Assembly: GCA_029260795.1 (NCBI GenBank)
Contig: JAJDCO010000031.1
Span: 1 to 64,000 of the forward strand
Direction: 5' to 3'
Origin: Planctomycetota bacterium
Lineage (GTDB): Bacteria > Planctomycetota > OFTM77
Length of the DNA stretch: 64,000 nt
Position 1 is the first letter of the stretch; each line of letters starts with the position of its first letter. Of this stretch, positions 7,903 to 17,513 are shown piece by piece. The translations under genes were made by a program, and so were the position numbers. Below the pieces are notes generated by a model. That model worked only from the letters and a program-made list of their open reading frames with translations, ran no database searches and was not told where the DNA came from.

Positions 7903-9813
7903 TCACTCCTCTTCCCGGAGCGCGAATGCGACGAAGGTGTCGCCTGGCTTCGTACCGAGCTTGCCGCCGCCGCTGGCTGCGATCACCACGTACTGGCGCC
8001 CATCGACCTCGTAGGTGCAGGGCGTGGCGTATCCGCCGGCGGGGAGCCGAGTCTTCCAGAGCAGCTTGCCGGTGGACTTTTCGAAGGCGTGGAAGTTCTC
8101 GTCGACGGTGCCGCCGATGAAGACGAGTCCGCCCGCCGTCACGATCGTTCCGCCGAAGTTCTCGCAGCCCGTGTTGCGAATGCCTTGCTCCACGAGCTTC
8201 GGGTGCTCGCCGAGGGGAACCTGCCACTCGATCACGCCTCGATTCAGGTCGATGGCCGTCAGGTTGCCCCAGGGCGGCTGGATGGCCGGATAGCCGTCCG
8301 GATCGAGGAACTTGTGGTAGCCCGTGATCTTGTAGGGGTACTTGGCGCCTTCTTGGGTCGGGACCAGCGTCACGACGTTGGGCACGTTGTTGGAGCTGAC
8401 ATAGAGCAGGCCCGTCGTCGGATCGAAGGACGCGCCCGACCAAGTCGCGCCGCCGTGGAAGCCCGGGACGACCAGCGTTCCCTCGAGGCTCGGCGGCATG
8501 AACGCGCCCGACCGAAGCTTCGCGAACTGCTCCTTCGCCCAGGCCGCCGCTTCGGGCGTCCGTTGCGTGAGATCGGCTTCGGTGAGGACGGTCTTCGAGA
8601 ACGGAGGTGGCTTCACGGGTACGGGCTGCGTCGGCCAGGCGCGCTCTTCGGCCACCGGTGAGGCGGGTGCCGGCACCTCTTCGACCTCGAAGAGCGGCTC
8701 ACCCGTCTCGCGATCGAAGACGAACACGTAACCGGTCTTGGTGACCTGAGCGACGGCATCGATCGTCCGGCCCTCGCGCTTCAGGGTGATCAGGTTCGGG
8801 TAGATTGGCAGGTCGTGATCCCAGAGATCATGGTGCAATGTCTGGAAGTGCCAGATCCGATCACCCGTCCGTCCGTCGATCGCGACCACCGAGTTCGCGA
8901 ACAGGTTTTGCCCTTCGCGGTCGCCGCCGAAGAAGTCGAAGGCGGCCGAGCCGAGTCCGACGAAGACCCACTGACGCTTTGCGTCGACGCTCACGCCTCC
9001 CCAGGCGTTCGCTCCTCCGCGCTCCTTCCAGCTCTCGCCGCCCCAGGTGTCGTTTCCGACTTCGCCCGGCCGCGGTACGGTGTGAAAGCGCCATGCTTGT
9101 CGACCGCTTCTGACGTCGAAGGCACGCACGTCACCGGGCGCGGACGGTCCTGGACCTTCGTCGTTCGAAAAGCCCAGCACCACGCGGTCGCCACAGATCG
9201 CCGGTGCCGACGTCGGGCCATAGCCGAGCTTGCTGAGGTCGCGCTCGATGTCGTCTCGCAGGTCGATCCACCCTCCGCGACCGAACTGGAGGTCCGGCTC
9301 ACCCGTGCGTGCGTCGAGGCTGAAGAGCCGACCGTCGGCCGTCCCGTGCAGGATCCGCCGCTCGCCGTCCGGTCTTCCGTCGGACCAGTAGGCACAGCCC
9401 CGATTCACGCCGCCCGATGCCAAGCGTCCACTCGGTGAGCCGAGCTCGAAGGGATCGAACTCCCAGATCAGGTCGCCGGTGGCGGCGTTGAGCGCGATCA
9501 CCTTGAGGTAGGCCGTGGTGGCGTAGAGCATGCCCTCGATCACGATCGGCGTGCTCTCGATGATGCGCCCGCCGCGCTCGAGCTCGCCGGTGGAGTAGGT
9601 CCAGACACGCTCGAGGCGTTGGATGTTCCCGAGGTTGATCTGGTCGAGCGGCGAGTAGCGCATGCGACCGCGGTCGTTGCCGACCGAGACCCAGTCGCGA
9701 GTGGGAGTCGCCGCGAGCGGCGCGGGCTCCGCCTCGCTGGGAGCGCGCTCCCCTGAGCGGCACGATGTCAGAGTGATCACGAGCGAGCAGAGGAAGACTG
9801 CGCAGCGCATCAT
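7903..9813 (-). CDS. PQQ-dependent dehydrogenase-like quinoprotein, lipoprotein
   Basis: About 636 residues. The start (ATGATG at 9813/9810) precedes a lipoprotein signal ending in LVITLTSC, so the protein is probably anchored in the cell envelope. The rest is an eight-bladed quinoprotein propeller of the glucose/alcohol dehydrogenase type, with repeated blade motifs such as VIALNAATGDLIWEF, AFDVRSGRQAWRFHT, GRTGDRIWHFQTLHHDLWD and FDRETGEPLFEV. HHDLWDHDLP is characteristic of membrane-type PQQ glucose dehydrogenases. An N-terminal membrane anchor domain is absent. Substrate not predictable. It is 71 nt downstream of the sulfatase-fold gene and probably co-transcribed. Confidence 0.85.
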   Translation of the reverse strand: MMRCAVFLCSLVITLTSCRSGERAPSEAEPAPLAATPTRDWVSVGNDRGRMRYSPLDQINLGNIQRLERVWTYSTGELERGGRIIESTPIVIEGMLYATTAYLKVIALNAATGDLIWEFDPFELGSPSGRLASGGVNRGCAYWSDGRPDGERRILHGTADGRLFSLDARTGEPDLQFGRGGWIDLRDDIERDLSKLGYGPTSAPAICGDRVVLGFSNDEGPGPSAPGDVRAFDVRSGRQAWRFHTVPRPGEVGNDTWGGESWKERGGANAWGGVSVDAKRQWVFVGLGSAAFDFFGGDREGQNLFANSVVAIDGRTGDRIWHFQTLHHDLWDHDLPIYPNLITLKREGRTIDAVAQVTKTGYVFVFDRETGEPLFEVEEVPAPASPVAEERAWPTQPVPVKPPPFSKTVLTEADLTQRTPEAAAWAKEQFAKLRSGAFMPPSLEGTLVVPGFHGGATWSGASFDPTTGLLYVSSNNVPNVVTLVPTQEGAKYPYKITGYHKFLDPDGYPAIQPPWGNLTAIDLNRGVIEWQVPLGEHPKLVEQGIRNTGCENFGGTIVTAGGLVFIGGTVDENFHAFEKSTGKLLWKTRLPAGGYATPCTYEVDGRQYVVIAASGGGKLGTKPGDTFVAFALREEE

Positions 9814-9884
9814 CGAGGTCCTCGAGCTTCCAGAGAGTCTGTGGTTCTTGTTCGGATTCGAATCGTTGGGCGAGGCTCTTCGTC

Positions 9885-12314
9885 TCACCTGCCGTCATCG
9901 GGGGCGTTGTCGTTCTCTTGCTTCTTGGGGCGGCGCTCCCGTCCGTGACCACCTCCGACGTATCCGAGGCGTTGGAGCGTCTCTCGAGTCTCATCGTCGA
10001 CGGAGAAGCGGTAGCGGGGAGCGCGCGCCGATTCCGAATGCGTCCACTCGACGAGATGCCCCTGCAGCTGCTTGACCTTCGCGGGTTCACTGGCGGCTCG
10101 ATTCGTGAGCTCGCCAGGATCGCTCTTCAGGTTGTAGAGCTCGGTGGTGCGGGCAACGGTCGTCACGATGACCTTGTCCTGCTGGGTGCGGATCATGCCC
10201 ATCGGGCTCGATTTGCGCTCGGGTCCGTAGCGTCCGAGCATGGTCGTCGCATGCTCGACATCAACGCCCGGTGACGGACCGAGAAGATCGAGCCCAGGCA
10301 ACGGCAGGTCGACCGGGACACCGCTTCGCCGCAGAATCGTCGGCATGATCGCCGTCAGCCCGATCAGCTTCGACTCTCGCCGAGGCTTCCCGCGAAACGC
10401 ACCGCCGCCGATGATGAGAGGTACGTGCAGTACCTCTTGGTGAAGGTTGCTCACGTGCGCAATGAGGCCGTGCTCCAAGAACGCCTCGCCGTGATCCGAG
10501 GTCAAGATGATGATCGTGTTGTCCCAGGCGCCTCGGTCATGGAGGGCATCGATCAAGAGTCCGAACTGTTCGTCCCAGTAGTTGATGCAGCCATCGTAGC
10601 GTGCCGAGAGGTGTCGAATATCACGGTCGGTGAACTCGAGCGGACCGCCTTCGGGAGGCTGGTTCCAGTTGATTTGCGAGATCAGCGCGTTGATCGATGA
10701 ACCGTCCAAAGGCCCGTTGTACGAGGGGTCGTAGAGCGCACCATCGGGATCCCGCGGGTCCTCGTATGGACTGTGGGGGTCGAAGTAGTGGAGGTAGGCG
10801 AAGAAGCGCATGTCCGGGCGCGCGTCGAGCCAGTTTAGGAAGCGCGTGTTTACAGCGGCGCCGGAGCTCCAAGGCAGGGTGTCGAAGACATCGAAGCCTT
10901 GGTCGAAGTTCTTTTCCGGGCCGACGAGCGGGTTCGCCGTCACGGCGTAGGTCAAGAGTCCGCGCCTGCGGAGTCGCTCGGCCAGCGTCTCCAGGCTGTC
11001 CGACAAGAAAGAGCTGTCGCCAGTGTTGACGCCGTGTGCAGGAGGCATCAGCCCGGTCAAGATCGTGGCCGTGGAAGGCCACGTCCAGCTCGACGGAGAG
11101 GTCGCGTTCTCGAAGAGCAGCCCGTCCGCGGCGAAGGCCTCGAGGTTCGGAGAGGTCGCGCGCTCGTAGCCGTAGCAGGAGAGGCGATCCGCACGCAGCG
11201 TATCGACCGTGATGAGAATCACGTTCGGGCGCTCGCGGGTCGCCGCCGGCGGAACGGGCGTCGTGTCGCGCGCCGTCACCGTGGCACCGGCCCACGCGGC
11301 GAGGTCGCCTGTCGAGTCGCCGGAGGGACCGGCATCCGTTTCGAGCAGCAGGCGGGCGGAGCCTCTCCAGGCGTCGCTGGAGGAGAGCCCGACACGGACC
11401 GGAACCCAGATGCCGATGTCCTCGGGACCGAGGTGACGCTCGAAGACCAGGCGATCGTCGACTCGAATACGGAAGGTCACGCCATCGCTTGCGTCTGTCG
11501 TCTTCGCGAGGCCGAGGTCGACCGAAAGCACGGCTTCGGGGGGCGCCTCGAGCGTCCAAGCGACGCGGCTTCCGGGCGGAGTCACGAGTGCCTGGCGCTG
11601 TCCGCTGCTGTCGACTCGCTCGCTGCCCAGCGAGAATGGGATGACGGCCGGCTCGAAGTCCTCGGGCGCAGAGAGGACCGAGCTCGGCTCGAAGGCGGTC
11701 AGGAGATCGAGCAGAATGCTCCGCCGCTCGGTGAAAGCCTCCGTGCGCTTTCGGCTCACACCGTCCGATCGCAGGACTGGTGCCCCGAACCCGCACCGGA
11801 TCGGAGGATTGCCTTCGGCGTCCGTCGCCAGCACCAGGTCGACGACGTCCCCGACGACGGACGGCTCGAGCCGCACCATGAAGGGCCGCCATCGATCCTC
11901 GCCCGGTGTGAGCGTGGTCTTCGTCGTGGCGACCTGCTCGCCATCGCCGTCGAAGACTTGCAAGGAGAACACGATCGGAACCGGGTTCTCGGCCCAGCTC
12001 TCAGGGTCGACTCCCAGCTGGGCATGGAACTCGGCCTTGGGATGAACCGGAATGCGCTCGAGGCGCACCGGCTTCCCAATGGGAACCGGCAGGAACGGCA
12101 GCGGCTGCCGCTCGAGGATCATCTCCCCCGGAATCCGATCGTCCGGATCGGGCGAGATGCGCATCTGGCGCTCGAGCCAGCTGCCCAGGTCGATCGATCG
12201 GTCGAGGACGACGCGGTCTTCGGATTCGGAATCGGGTCGCAGCCAAAGAAACCAGGCGCCAGCAGCGATCGCGGCCACGGCCAGGATCCAGCCCCAGCGA
12301 GCTTTCCAGAACAT
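9885..12314 (-). CDS. membrane-anchored sulfatase-fold protein lacking the formylglycine site
   Basis: 809 residues: one N-terminal transmembrane segment (residues ~9-26), ~330 residues of beta-rich unknown region, then an alkaline-phosphatase/sulfatase-superfamily domain (~362-780). The domain begins with RPNVILITVDTLRADRLSCYGY, where Asp371 is a metal ligand, and also has DHGEAFLEHG. At the place of the sulfatase C/S-x-P-S-R signature it has TWPST (411-415), so the Cys/Ser turned into formylglycine is missing; it may be a phosphohydrolase-like or inactive relative. A TATACT box on the minus strand about 30 nt upstream may be a -10 element. Confidence 0.82.
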   Translation of the reverse strand: MFWKARWGWILAVAAIAAGAWFLWLRPDSESEDRVVLDRSIDLGSWLERQMRISPDPDDRIPGEMILERQPLPFLPVPIGKPVRLERIPVHPKAEFHAQLGVDPESWAENPVPIVFSLQVFDGDGEQVATTKTTLTPGEDRWRPFMVRLEPSVVGDVVDLVLATDAEGNPPIRCGFGAPVLRSDGVSRKRTEAFTERRSILLDLLTAFEPSSVLSAPEDFEPAVIPFSLGSERVDSSGQRQALVTPPGSRVAWTLEAPPEAVLSVDLGLAKTTDASDGVTFRIRVDDRLVFERHLGPEDIGIWVPVRVGLSSSDAWRGSARLLLETDAGPSGDSTGDLAAWAGATVTARDTTPVPPAATRERPNVILITVDTLRADRLSCYGYERATSPNLEAFAADGLLFENATSPSSWTWPSTATILTGLMPPAHGVNTGDSSFLSDSLETLAERLRRRGLLTYAVTANPLVGPEKNFDQGFDVFDTLPWSSGAAVNTRFLNWLDARPDMRFFAYLHYFDPHSPYEDPRDPDGALYDPSYNGPLDGSSINALISQINWNQPPEGGPLEFTDRDIRHLSARYDGCINYWDEQFGLLIDALHDRGAWDNTIIILTSDHGEAFLEHGLIAHVSNLHQEVLHVPLIIGGGAFRGKPRRESKLIGLTAIMPTILRRSGVPVDLPLPGLDLLGPSPGVDVEHATTMLGRYGPERKSSPMGMIRTQQDKVIVTTVARTTELYNLKSDPGELTNRAASEPAKVKQLQGHLVEWTHSESARAPRYRFSVDDETRETLQRLGYVGGGHGRERRPKKQENDNAPDDGR

Positions 12315-12630
12315 CGAGCACTCCGCGGTGAGAAGACGGGCGAGTATAACACGGGAACGAATGCCGTCTCGCGGACCCGGTGGAGCTTGGGGCGAAGTGG
12401 GTCGTTGTCGAGTTCGGGCAAGCGAACGAGGCGCTGAACGCCTCGAGGCACGATGCCATCCGGGGCGCTGCCTTCCTGAGGTTGAGAGAAGCTGAAGCCG
12501 CTCCCGTGCTGCCAGGCGGAGCGTCGATCATCCCCTCCTCGGCGATCGGCGCGTCCTCCCGGATCCTCGGCGGCTCGAAGTCAGTAACCACGGTTCACGC
12601 TTCCCGTCCCTTCTACTGAAGGAGGGACGA
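12315..12630. other. divergent intergenic region
   Basis: 316 nt between the sulfatase-fold gene (minus) and the Rpn nuclease (plus). It contains a TATACT-like -10 for the minus gene near 12340-12345 and the SD-hairpin described separately. Nothing else coding-like is seen. Confidence 0.5.
12605..12629 (+). promoter_or_regulatory. hairpin occluding the ribosome binding site of the Rpn gene
   Basis: CGTCCC-TTC pairs with GAA-(GGA bulge)-GGGACG around a TACT loop. The Shine-Dalgarno GGAGG (12621-12625) lies in the right arm, immediately before ATG 12631. In RNA this would partly mask the ribosome binding site and could keep expression of the nuclease low. Confidence 0.5.
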
Positions 12631-13596
12631 ATGAAGCACCCCCACGATCGTCTCGTGAAACAAGTGTTCGGCGTCGTCGAGCACGCCCGCGGTCTGCTGC
12701 TCTCGATATTGCCCGAAGAGGTCTCGTCCGAGTTGGACTTCGACTCGCTGGAGCCGATACCGGCGAGCTTCATCGGTCGGCGCGATCAAGAGCGGCTGGC
12801 GGACTTGGCCTTTCGCCTCCGGGCGAAGGCCGGAAAGCCGGTCGTGGTGTACGTGCTCTTCGAGCACCGGAGCTCTGCAAGTCGTTGGTTGGTGCTCGAC
12901 ATGTTGGGGTGCGTCGTCCGTCCGCTCGAGAGTTGTCGTCGGCGGGATTCCTCGATCCCCGTCGTTCTTCCGGTGGCACTGGTCCATGACTCGAGGAAGC
13001 GTCAGGTCGTCACTCGCCTCGAAGGACTGGTCTCGGCTCCGGACGCCCTTCCGAGCGTCCAGCATCCGTTGCGCTTCGAGATCCTTCTGCACGATCTGCG
13101 GGCCCTGCAGTTGAGTCAGCTGCTTCGGCCCCCGATGACCGACTTCGGGGCTTTGACTCTCGTGCTCCTTCGTTTCGCACGATCAGGCGAGCTCGTCGAA
13201 GTCCTGGTGAGCCTCTCGGAGCTCGTCAATCGCGTTCTGGATGGGGCACAGGGCGGGGAGCGCGTCGGGTTGCTGATGAGATATACTCTTCATGTGAGTC
13301 CAGCCATCGAGCCAGAGATCCTGGCAGCGACTATGGCAACGAGGATCGATCCGAGAGTAGGAGACATCGTCATGTCGACAGCCGAACGATTGAGAGAAGA
13401 GGGGCGCCGCGAAGGCATCGAGCAAGGCATCGAGCAAGGGCAGCGTGGAATGCTAAGGGCGTTGATCGAGTCGCGCTTCGGTGCGCTGGAAAACGCGGAG
13501 CGTGAGCAGCTCGAATCGGCGTCACCCGAAGAGCTGACCCGCCTGGCGGAGCGAGTCCTGACCGCGACCTCCCTTCGGGAGCTCTTCGCGAGATGA
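12631..13596 (+). CDS. Rpn family (YhgA-like) PD-(D/E)XK nuclease with DUF4351-like tail
   Basis: 321 residues. The N-terminal HDRLVKQVF motif is the hallmark of Rpn/YhgA-like putative transposase-nucleases. A PD-(D/E)XK-type core can be read as Asp58 (RLADLAFR) and Glu78-His79 (VYVLFEHRS). The C-terminal ~90 residues include a charged EEGRREGIEQGIEQGQ helix and a 42-residue DUF4351-like helical module (LIESRFGALENAEREQLES...). Rpn proteins are DNA endonucleases implicated in RecA-independent recombination and are often repeat-rich accessory genes. The final ATGA overlaps the next gene by 4 nt. Confidence 0.82.
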   Translation: MKHPHDRLVKQVFGVVEHARGLLLSILPEEVSSELDFDSLEPIPASFIGRRDQERLADLAFRLRAKAGKPVVVYVLFEHRSSASRWLVLDMLGCVVRPLESCRRRDSSIPVVLPVALVHDSRKRQVVTRLEGLVSAPDALPSVQHPLRFEILLHDLRALQLSQLLRPPMTDFGALTLVLLRFARSGELVEVLVSLSELVNRVLDGAQGGERVGLLMRYTLHVSPAIEPEILAATMATRIDPRVGDIVMSTAERLREEGRREGIEQGIEQGQRGMLRALIESRFGALENAEREQLESASPEELTRLAERVLTATSLRELFAR

Positions 13597-14075
13597 GGTG
13601 GGAAATGACGGAGAGCGTCGGTTCGAAAGCAGCAAGGATCGTCCTGGAGGTTGCCGAGGGAATCAAGCAGGAGGGCCGTGAGGAGGGCCGGGTCATCGGG
13701 CAGCGTCAGGTGTTGCAGCGACTGATCGAGTCGCGATTCGGTGTGCTGGAAACCGCGGTGCATGAGCAGCTCGAATCGGCCTCACCCGACGAGCTGATTT
13801 GTCTAGCCGAGCGCGTCCTCATCGCGACTTCCCTGCACGAGCTCTTCGAGATTCTCGAGAGAGACACCAGTATCACGGCTGCCGATCGTCTGATGCAGGA
13901 GGGCCGCGAGGAAGGCCTGGTCATCGGGCAGCAAGAAATGCTGCAGATGCTGATCGAGTGGCGGTTTGGTGAGTTCGGAATAGCAGAGCTGGATCAGCTC
14001 GAATCGGCGTCACCCGAAGAGCGGACTCGCCTGGCGGAGCGAGTCCTGACCGCGACTTCCGTGCGCGAGCTCTTC
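13462..14075 (+). repeat. three copies of a 126-bp coding repeat (Rpn tail module)
   Basis: Copies at 13462-13587, 13722-13847 and 13950-14075 are each exactly 126 nt (42 codons) and highly similar. Copies 2 and 3 share the upstream linker as well, giving a 228-bp period. Confidence 0.85.
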
Positions 14076-14084
14076 GGAAGCTGA
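13593..14084 (+). CDS. small protein made of two duplicated Rpn C-terminal (DUF4351-like) modules
   Basis: 163 residues with no nuclease core. It consists of a charged linker (QEGREEGRVIGQ) plus a 42-residue module, twice, each clearly homologous to the tail of the preceding Rpn nuclease. It starts inside the stop of that gene (ATGA overlap), so the two should be translated together. It probably arose by tandem duplication of the 3' end; it could associate with the nuclease through the shared helical tail, or be a non-functional leftover. No independent function is known to me. Confidence 0.7.
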   Translation: MRWEMTESVGSKAARIVLEVAEGIKQEGREEGRVIGQRQVLQRLIESRFGVLETAVHEQLESASPDELICLAERVLIATSLHELFEILERDTSITAADRLMQEGREEGLVIGQQEMLQMLIEWRFGEFGIAELDQLESASPEERTRLAERVLTATSVRELFGS

Positions 14085-14112
14085 GTCCGGATGCTCTCCG
14101 TCTTCTCGCGCC

Positions 14113-15720
14113 TCACATCCGGAACACGCCGTACTTCGGACTTGGGATCGGGGCGTTCAACGACGCACTGATTCCCAGCGCCAATGCTTTGCGCGTTTCG
14201 GCGGGATCGAGGATGCCGTCGTCCCAGAGGCGCGCGGTGCTGTGGTACGGGTTACCCTCTTCCTCGTACTTGTCGAGGATCGGTTGCTTGAAGGCGGCTT
14301 GCGCCTCTGGGGCCATGCTCTCACCGTGGCGCTCGAGCTGCTCGAGCTTCACCGTCAGCAACACGTTGGCAGCTTGCTCACCGCCCATGACCGAGATGCG
14401 GGAGTTCGGCCACATCCACAGGAATCGGGGCTGATAGGCCCGGCCACACATGCCGTAGTTACCGGCGCCGAACGATCCACCGAAGATCAGCGTGAAGCGC
14501 GGCACGGGCACGTTCGCGACCGCGTGCACCATCTTCGCGCCATCCTTGGCGATGCCACCTTGCTCATACTCCTTGCCCACCATGAAGCCGGTGATGTTCT
14601 GCAGGAAGACCAGCGGCACACCGCGTTGACCGCACAGCTCCACGAAGTGCGTCACCTTGAGCGCGCTTTCGCTGAACAGGACTCCGTTGTTCGCAACGAT
14701 GCCGACCGGGTATCCATGCACACGCGAAAACCCGCAGACGACGGTCGTCGCGTAGAGATGCTTGAACTCGTGAAAGCGCGATCCGTCGATCAGGCGCGCC
14801 ATGATCTCGCGCACGTCGACCTGCTTGCGCGTGTCCTGCGGAATGATGCCATAGAGCTCTTCGCCCGCGTAAAGCGGCTCCTCCGGCGGACGCACGTCCA
14901 AGGTGATGCGCTTCCGCTCATTGAGGTTCTCGACGATGTTGCGCGTCAAGAGCAGGGCGTGCTCGTCATTGTCGGCGTAGTGATCAGCCACGCCTGACTG
15001 ACGGCAGTGTACGTCGGCCCCGCCCAGCTCCTCGGCCGTCACCACCTCGCCGGTCGCTGCCTTTACCAGAGGCGGTCCCCCGAGGAAGATCGTGCCTTGG
15101 TTCTTGACGATGACCACCTCGTCGCTCATGGCCGGTACGTAGGCGCCGCCGGCCGTGCAGGAGCCGAGCACCGTGGCGATCTGAGGAATGCCCAAGGCCG
15201 ACATGCGCGCCTGGTTGTAGAAGATGCGCCCGAAGTGATCGCGATCGGGGAAGACATCCGCCTGCAACGGGAGGAACGCGCCGCCCGAATCGACGAGGTA
15301 GACGCAGGGCAGCAAGTTCTCGAGCGCGACCTCCTGCGCTCGCAGGTGCTTTTTCACCGTCATCGGAAAGTAGGTGCCCCCCTTCACCGACGAGTCGTTG
15401 GCGACGATCAGCACCTCGCGGCCGTGTACCGAGCCAACACCGGTGACGACGCCCGCACTCGGCGCGCCACCATCATAGAGTCCCCAAGCCGCGAGGGGGC
15501 TCAGCTCCAGGAACGGCGTGCCGGGATCCAGCAGCTTCTCGATCCGCTCGCGGGCCAGTAGCTTGCCTTGGTCACGTTGCCGCTGGATGGCACGCTCGCC
15601 GCCGCCCTTCCGCACCTGCTCGAGGCGCTCGCGCAGCTCGAGGACGAGCCCACGGTTGTGAGCGTCGTTGGTCTTGAACTCGTCGCTACCGGTCCGGATC
15701 CGGCTCTCGAGGACGTCCAT
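14113..15720 (-). CDS. acyl-CoA carboxylase carboxyltransferase (methylcrotonyl-CoA carboxylase beta subunit)
   Basis: 535 residues, the normal length of MCC beta. It transfers the carboxyl group from carboxybiotin to acyl-CoA. Visible are [83 protein letters not shown] (in parts) and [21 protein letters not shown], which match the methylcrotonyl-type rather than the propionyl-type enzyme. ATG 15720 starts MDVLESRI; an upstream in-frame extension has no family support. It lies ~11 kb from the carboxylase and carrier genes it presumably works with, on the same strand. Confidence 0.93.
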   Translation of the reverse strand: MDVLESRIRTGSDEFKTNDAHNRGLVLELRERLEQVRKGGGERAIQRQRDQGKLLARERIEKLLDPGTPFLELSPLAAWGLYDGGAPSAGVVTGVGSVHGREVLIVANDSSVKGGTYFPMTVKKHLRAQEVALENLLPCVYLVDSGGAFLPLQADVFPDRDHFGRIFYNQARMSALGIPQIATVLGSCTAGGAYVPAMSDEVVIVKNQGTIFLGGPPLVKAATGEVVTAEELGGADVHCRQSGVADHYADNDEHALLLTRNIVENLNERKRITLDVRPPEEPLYAGEELYGIIPQDTRKQVDVREIMARLIDGSRFHEFKHLYATTVVCGFSRVHGYPVGIVANNGVLFSESALKVTHFVELCGQRGVPLVFLQNITGFMVGKEYEQGGIAKDGAKMVHAVANVPVPRFTLIFGGSFGAGNYGMCGRAYQPRFLWMWPNSRISVMGGEQAANVLLTVKLEQLERHGESMAPEAQAAFKQPILDKYEEEGNPYHSTARLWDDGILDPAETRKALALGISASLNAPIPSPKYGVFRM

Positions 15721-15846
15721 CGTTTCTACCTGAGTGGGGTGTGATCGACGAAGATGACGTGACCCGTCTCCGGGTGGAGACGGGGTGAGGGGCACAGATA
15801 TATCAAGAATGGCGGTAAGAGGCGAACCCGGTCGTCCGAGCCGGTG

Positions 15847-17460
15847 TCATCGGAGTGACGAGCTCGTGCGCTCGTCGAGCCAGGCATCGACGAGCGCGGA
15901 AACGAGCTCCTCCGGGGCGCGGTCGACGTGCGGCCAGTGCACGACGGACGGCAGCTCGTCCAGCGGCTCCCAGCGATCCCGGATCGACTCGTACACCGAC
16001 GCGTTCGCATCGGAGATCGCGTGCGGATCGCGAGCTCGCTTCTCGAGACGCTCTCGGATTACCGATTCGGGCGGATCGAGGTGAACGGCCAGGAGCGGTA
16101 CGCCATGATCACGAGCGAGCGCATGGAACGGCGCGCGCCGTGCGACGGTGGACCCGGTCGCGTCGATCAGCACGGTGCGCCCGGCCCGAAGGTGCACCTC
16201 GGCTTTATCGCGGAGAGTGGCATAGGTCCGGTCCGTCATCTCGGGGCGATACAGACCCGCCTCGACTCCTTGACGATCCCGCCGAGTCTCGGCGATGCCA
16301 GCCAGCCGTTTCCGGACGCGATCGCTGCTCAGCACCGCTGCCTCGAAGGGTTGAGAAAGAGGGCTGATCACCCAGCTCTTGCCGGACGCCGGAGGACCGC
16401 ACACCAGGATCAACGCCGGAGACAGCGTGTAGCTGGCCGCCAGATGAAAGTAGCGCCTCGCCTCGAGTGCAGCCGCGTGCCGCTCGGTCTCGGGGACGCC
16501 GGCTCCCGCGGCCTTGAAGGCCGCGACTTTCGCCCGCACCATCGCGCGATAGGCCTTGTAGAAGGGTTCGATCGTAAGCAGCTCGGGATCACGCGCTCTC
16601 TCTGCGTAGGCGCGCGCCAGGAAGCCGGAGAAGCCGCGCAGCCGACGAAGGTCGAGATCCATGGTCAGGAAAGCCAGGTCGCACGCGACGTCGCCGCAGC
16701 GAAACCGGGGCGAGAACTCGATGCAGTCGTAGATGACGATGTCGTCGGCTTCGATGAAGCACACGTTACCGGCGTGCAGGTCTCCATGGCCGTCTCGAAC
16801 GCGGCCCCCGGCGAGCCGGCTCTCCATGCGATGCCGGTTGACTTCGAGGTCCCGGCGGGCGGTGGATTCCAGGTGGGCGTGGAGCTTCGCGGACACGAGT
16901 GTGCCGACGACGGAGCGAGTCTGCTCGAAGTTCTCGAGGACGTTCTGGGAGATGGCGACGAACGAGCCGTGCTCATCGACGCCCGGGCCCGTCGCGGCTT
17001 CGGCGTGAAAGGTCGTGAGCTTGTCGGCGAGCGCTCGAATCAATCCGTTGTCGATGGCGTGCTCCTCGAGGAGCTGATCCATCATGCGCGTCGCGGGCAG
17101 ACGTCGCATCGCAACGGCAAACTCGACCGCGCCGTTCGAAGTGTCCGGGTCCTCTGAGGCCTCGCCGACCCGCAGACCCGTCCGCCCGGGGAGGATGGGA
17201 GCGACGCCCAGATAGGTCTGCGAGGCGAGTCGCCGGTTGAGTCGCACCTCTTCGACGCAGAAATCGCGGCGCTTCTCGAGGGTCGTGTAGTCGAGGAAGC
17301 CCAGGTCGACGGGCTTCTTGACCTTGTAGACACGGTCGCCGGCAAAGAAGAGCAGCGAGATGTGTGTCTGCAAGAAGCCGACGCTCTCGCCGACGGCGTG
17401 TGAGTACGCCTCGGGGCGGCGGAGAGCGGTGATCAAGGAGTCGGTGTCGGGCGACGTCAC
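15847..17460 (-). CDS. APH-type kinase fused to P-loop (AAA_33) kinase domain
   Basis: 537 residues. The N-terminal half is an aminoglycoside-phosphotransferase-like fold with the catalytic Brenner motif HGDLHAGN (225-232) and the metal-site IYDCIEFS (Asp245). The C-terminal part is a P-loop kinase with Walker A GPPASGKS (355-362). This two-domain arrangement is widespread and usually annotated as AAA family ATPase or gluconate-kinase-like; its substrate is unknown. A 10-bp inverted repeat lies just upstream. Confidence 0.85.
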   Translation of the reverse strand: MTSPDTDSLITALRRPEAYSHAVGESVGFLQTHISLLFFAGDRVYKVKKPVDLGFLDYTTLEKRRDFCVEEVRLNRRLASQTYLGVAPILPGRTGLRVGEASEDPDTSNGAVEFAVAMRRLPATRMMDQLLEEHAIDNGLIRALADKLTTFHAEAATGPGVDEHGSFVAISQNVLENFEQTRSVVGTLVSAKLHAHLESTARRDLEVNRHRMESRLAGGRVRDGHGDLHAGNVCFIEADDIVIYDCIEFSPRFRCGDVACDLAFLTMDLDLRRLRGFSGFLARAYAERARDPELLTIEPFYKAYRAMVRAKVAAFKAAGAGVPETERHAAALEARRYFHLAASYTLSPALILVCGPPASGKSWVISPLSQPFEAAVLSSDRVRKRLAGIAETRRDRQGVEAGLYRPEMTDRTYATLRDKAEVHLRAGRTVLIDATGSTVARRAPFHALARDHGVPLLAVHLDPPESVIRERLEKRARDPHAISDANASVYESIRDRWEPLDELPSVVHWPHVDRAPEELVSALVDAWLDERTSSSLR

Positions 17461-17467
17461 GAGTCCT

Positions 17468-17509
17468 CCGGTGAAGTGACGGAACGTGGCGCGTACCGTA
17501 CTTCACCGG
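17468..17509. promoter_or_regulatory. inverted repeat upstream of the APH/P-loop kinase
   Basis: CCGGTGAAGT (17468-17477) and ACTTCACCGG (17500-17509) are perfect 10-bp arms 22 nt apart, starting 8 nt before the minus-strand start at 17460. It could be an operator or a leader hairpin. Confidence 0.5.
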
Positions 17510-17513
17510 GGCT

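Noticed and set aside
10899..12437. 512-codon plus-strand frame opposite the sulfatase-fold gene
   Set aside because: No recognisable motif; shadow of the minus-strand gene.
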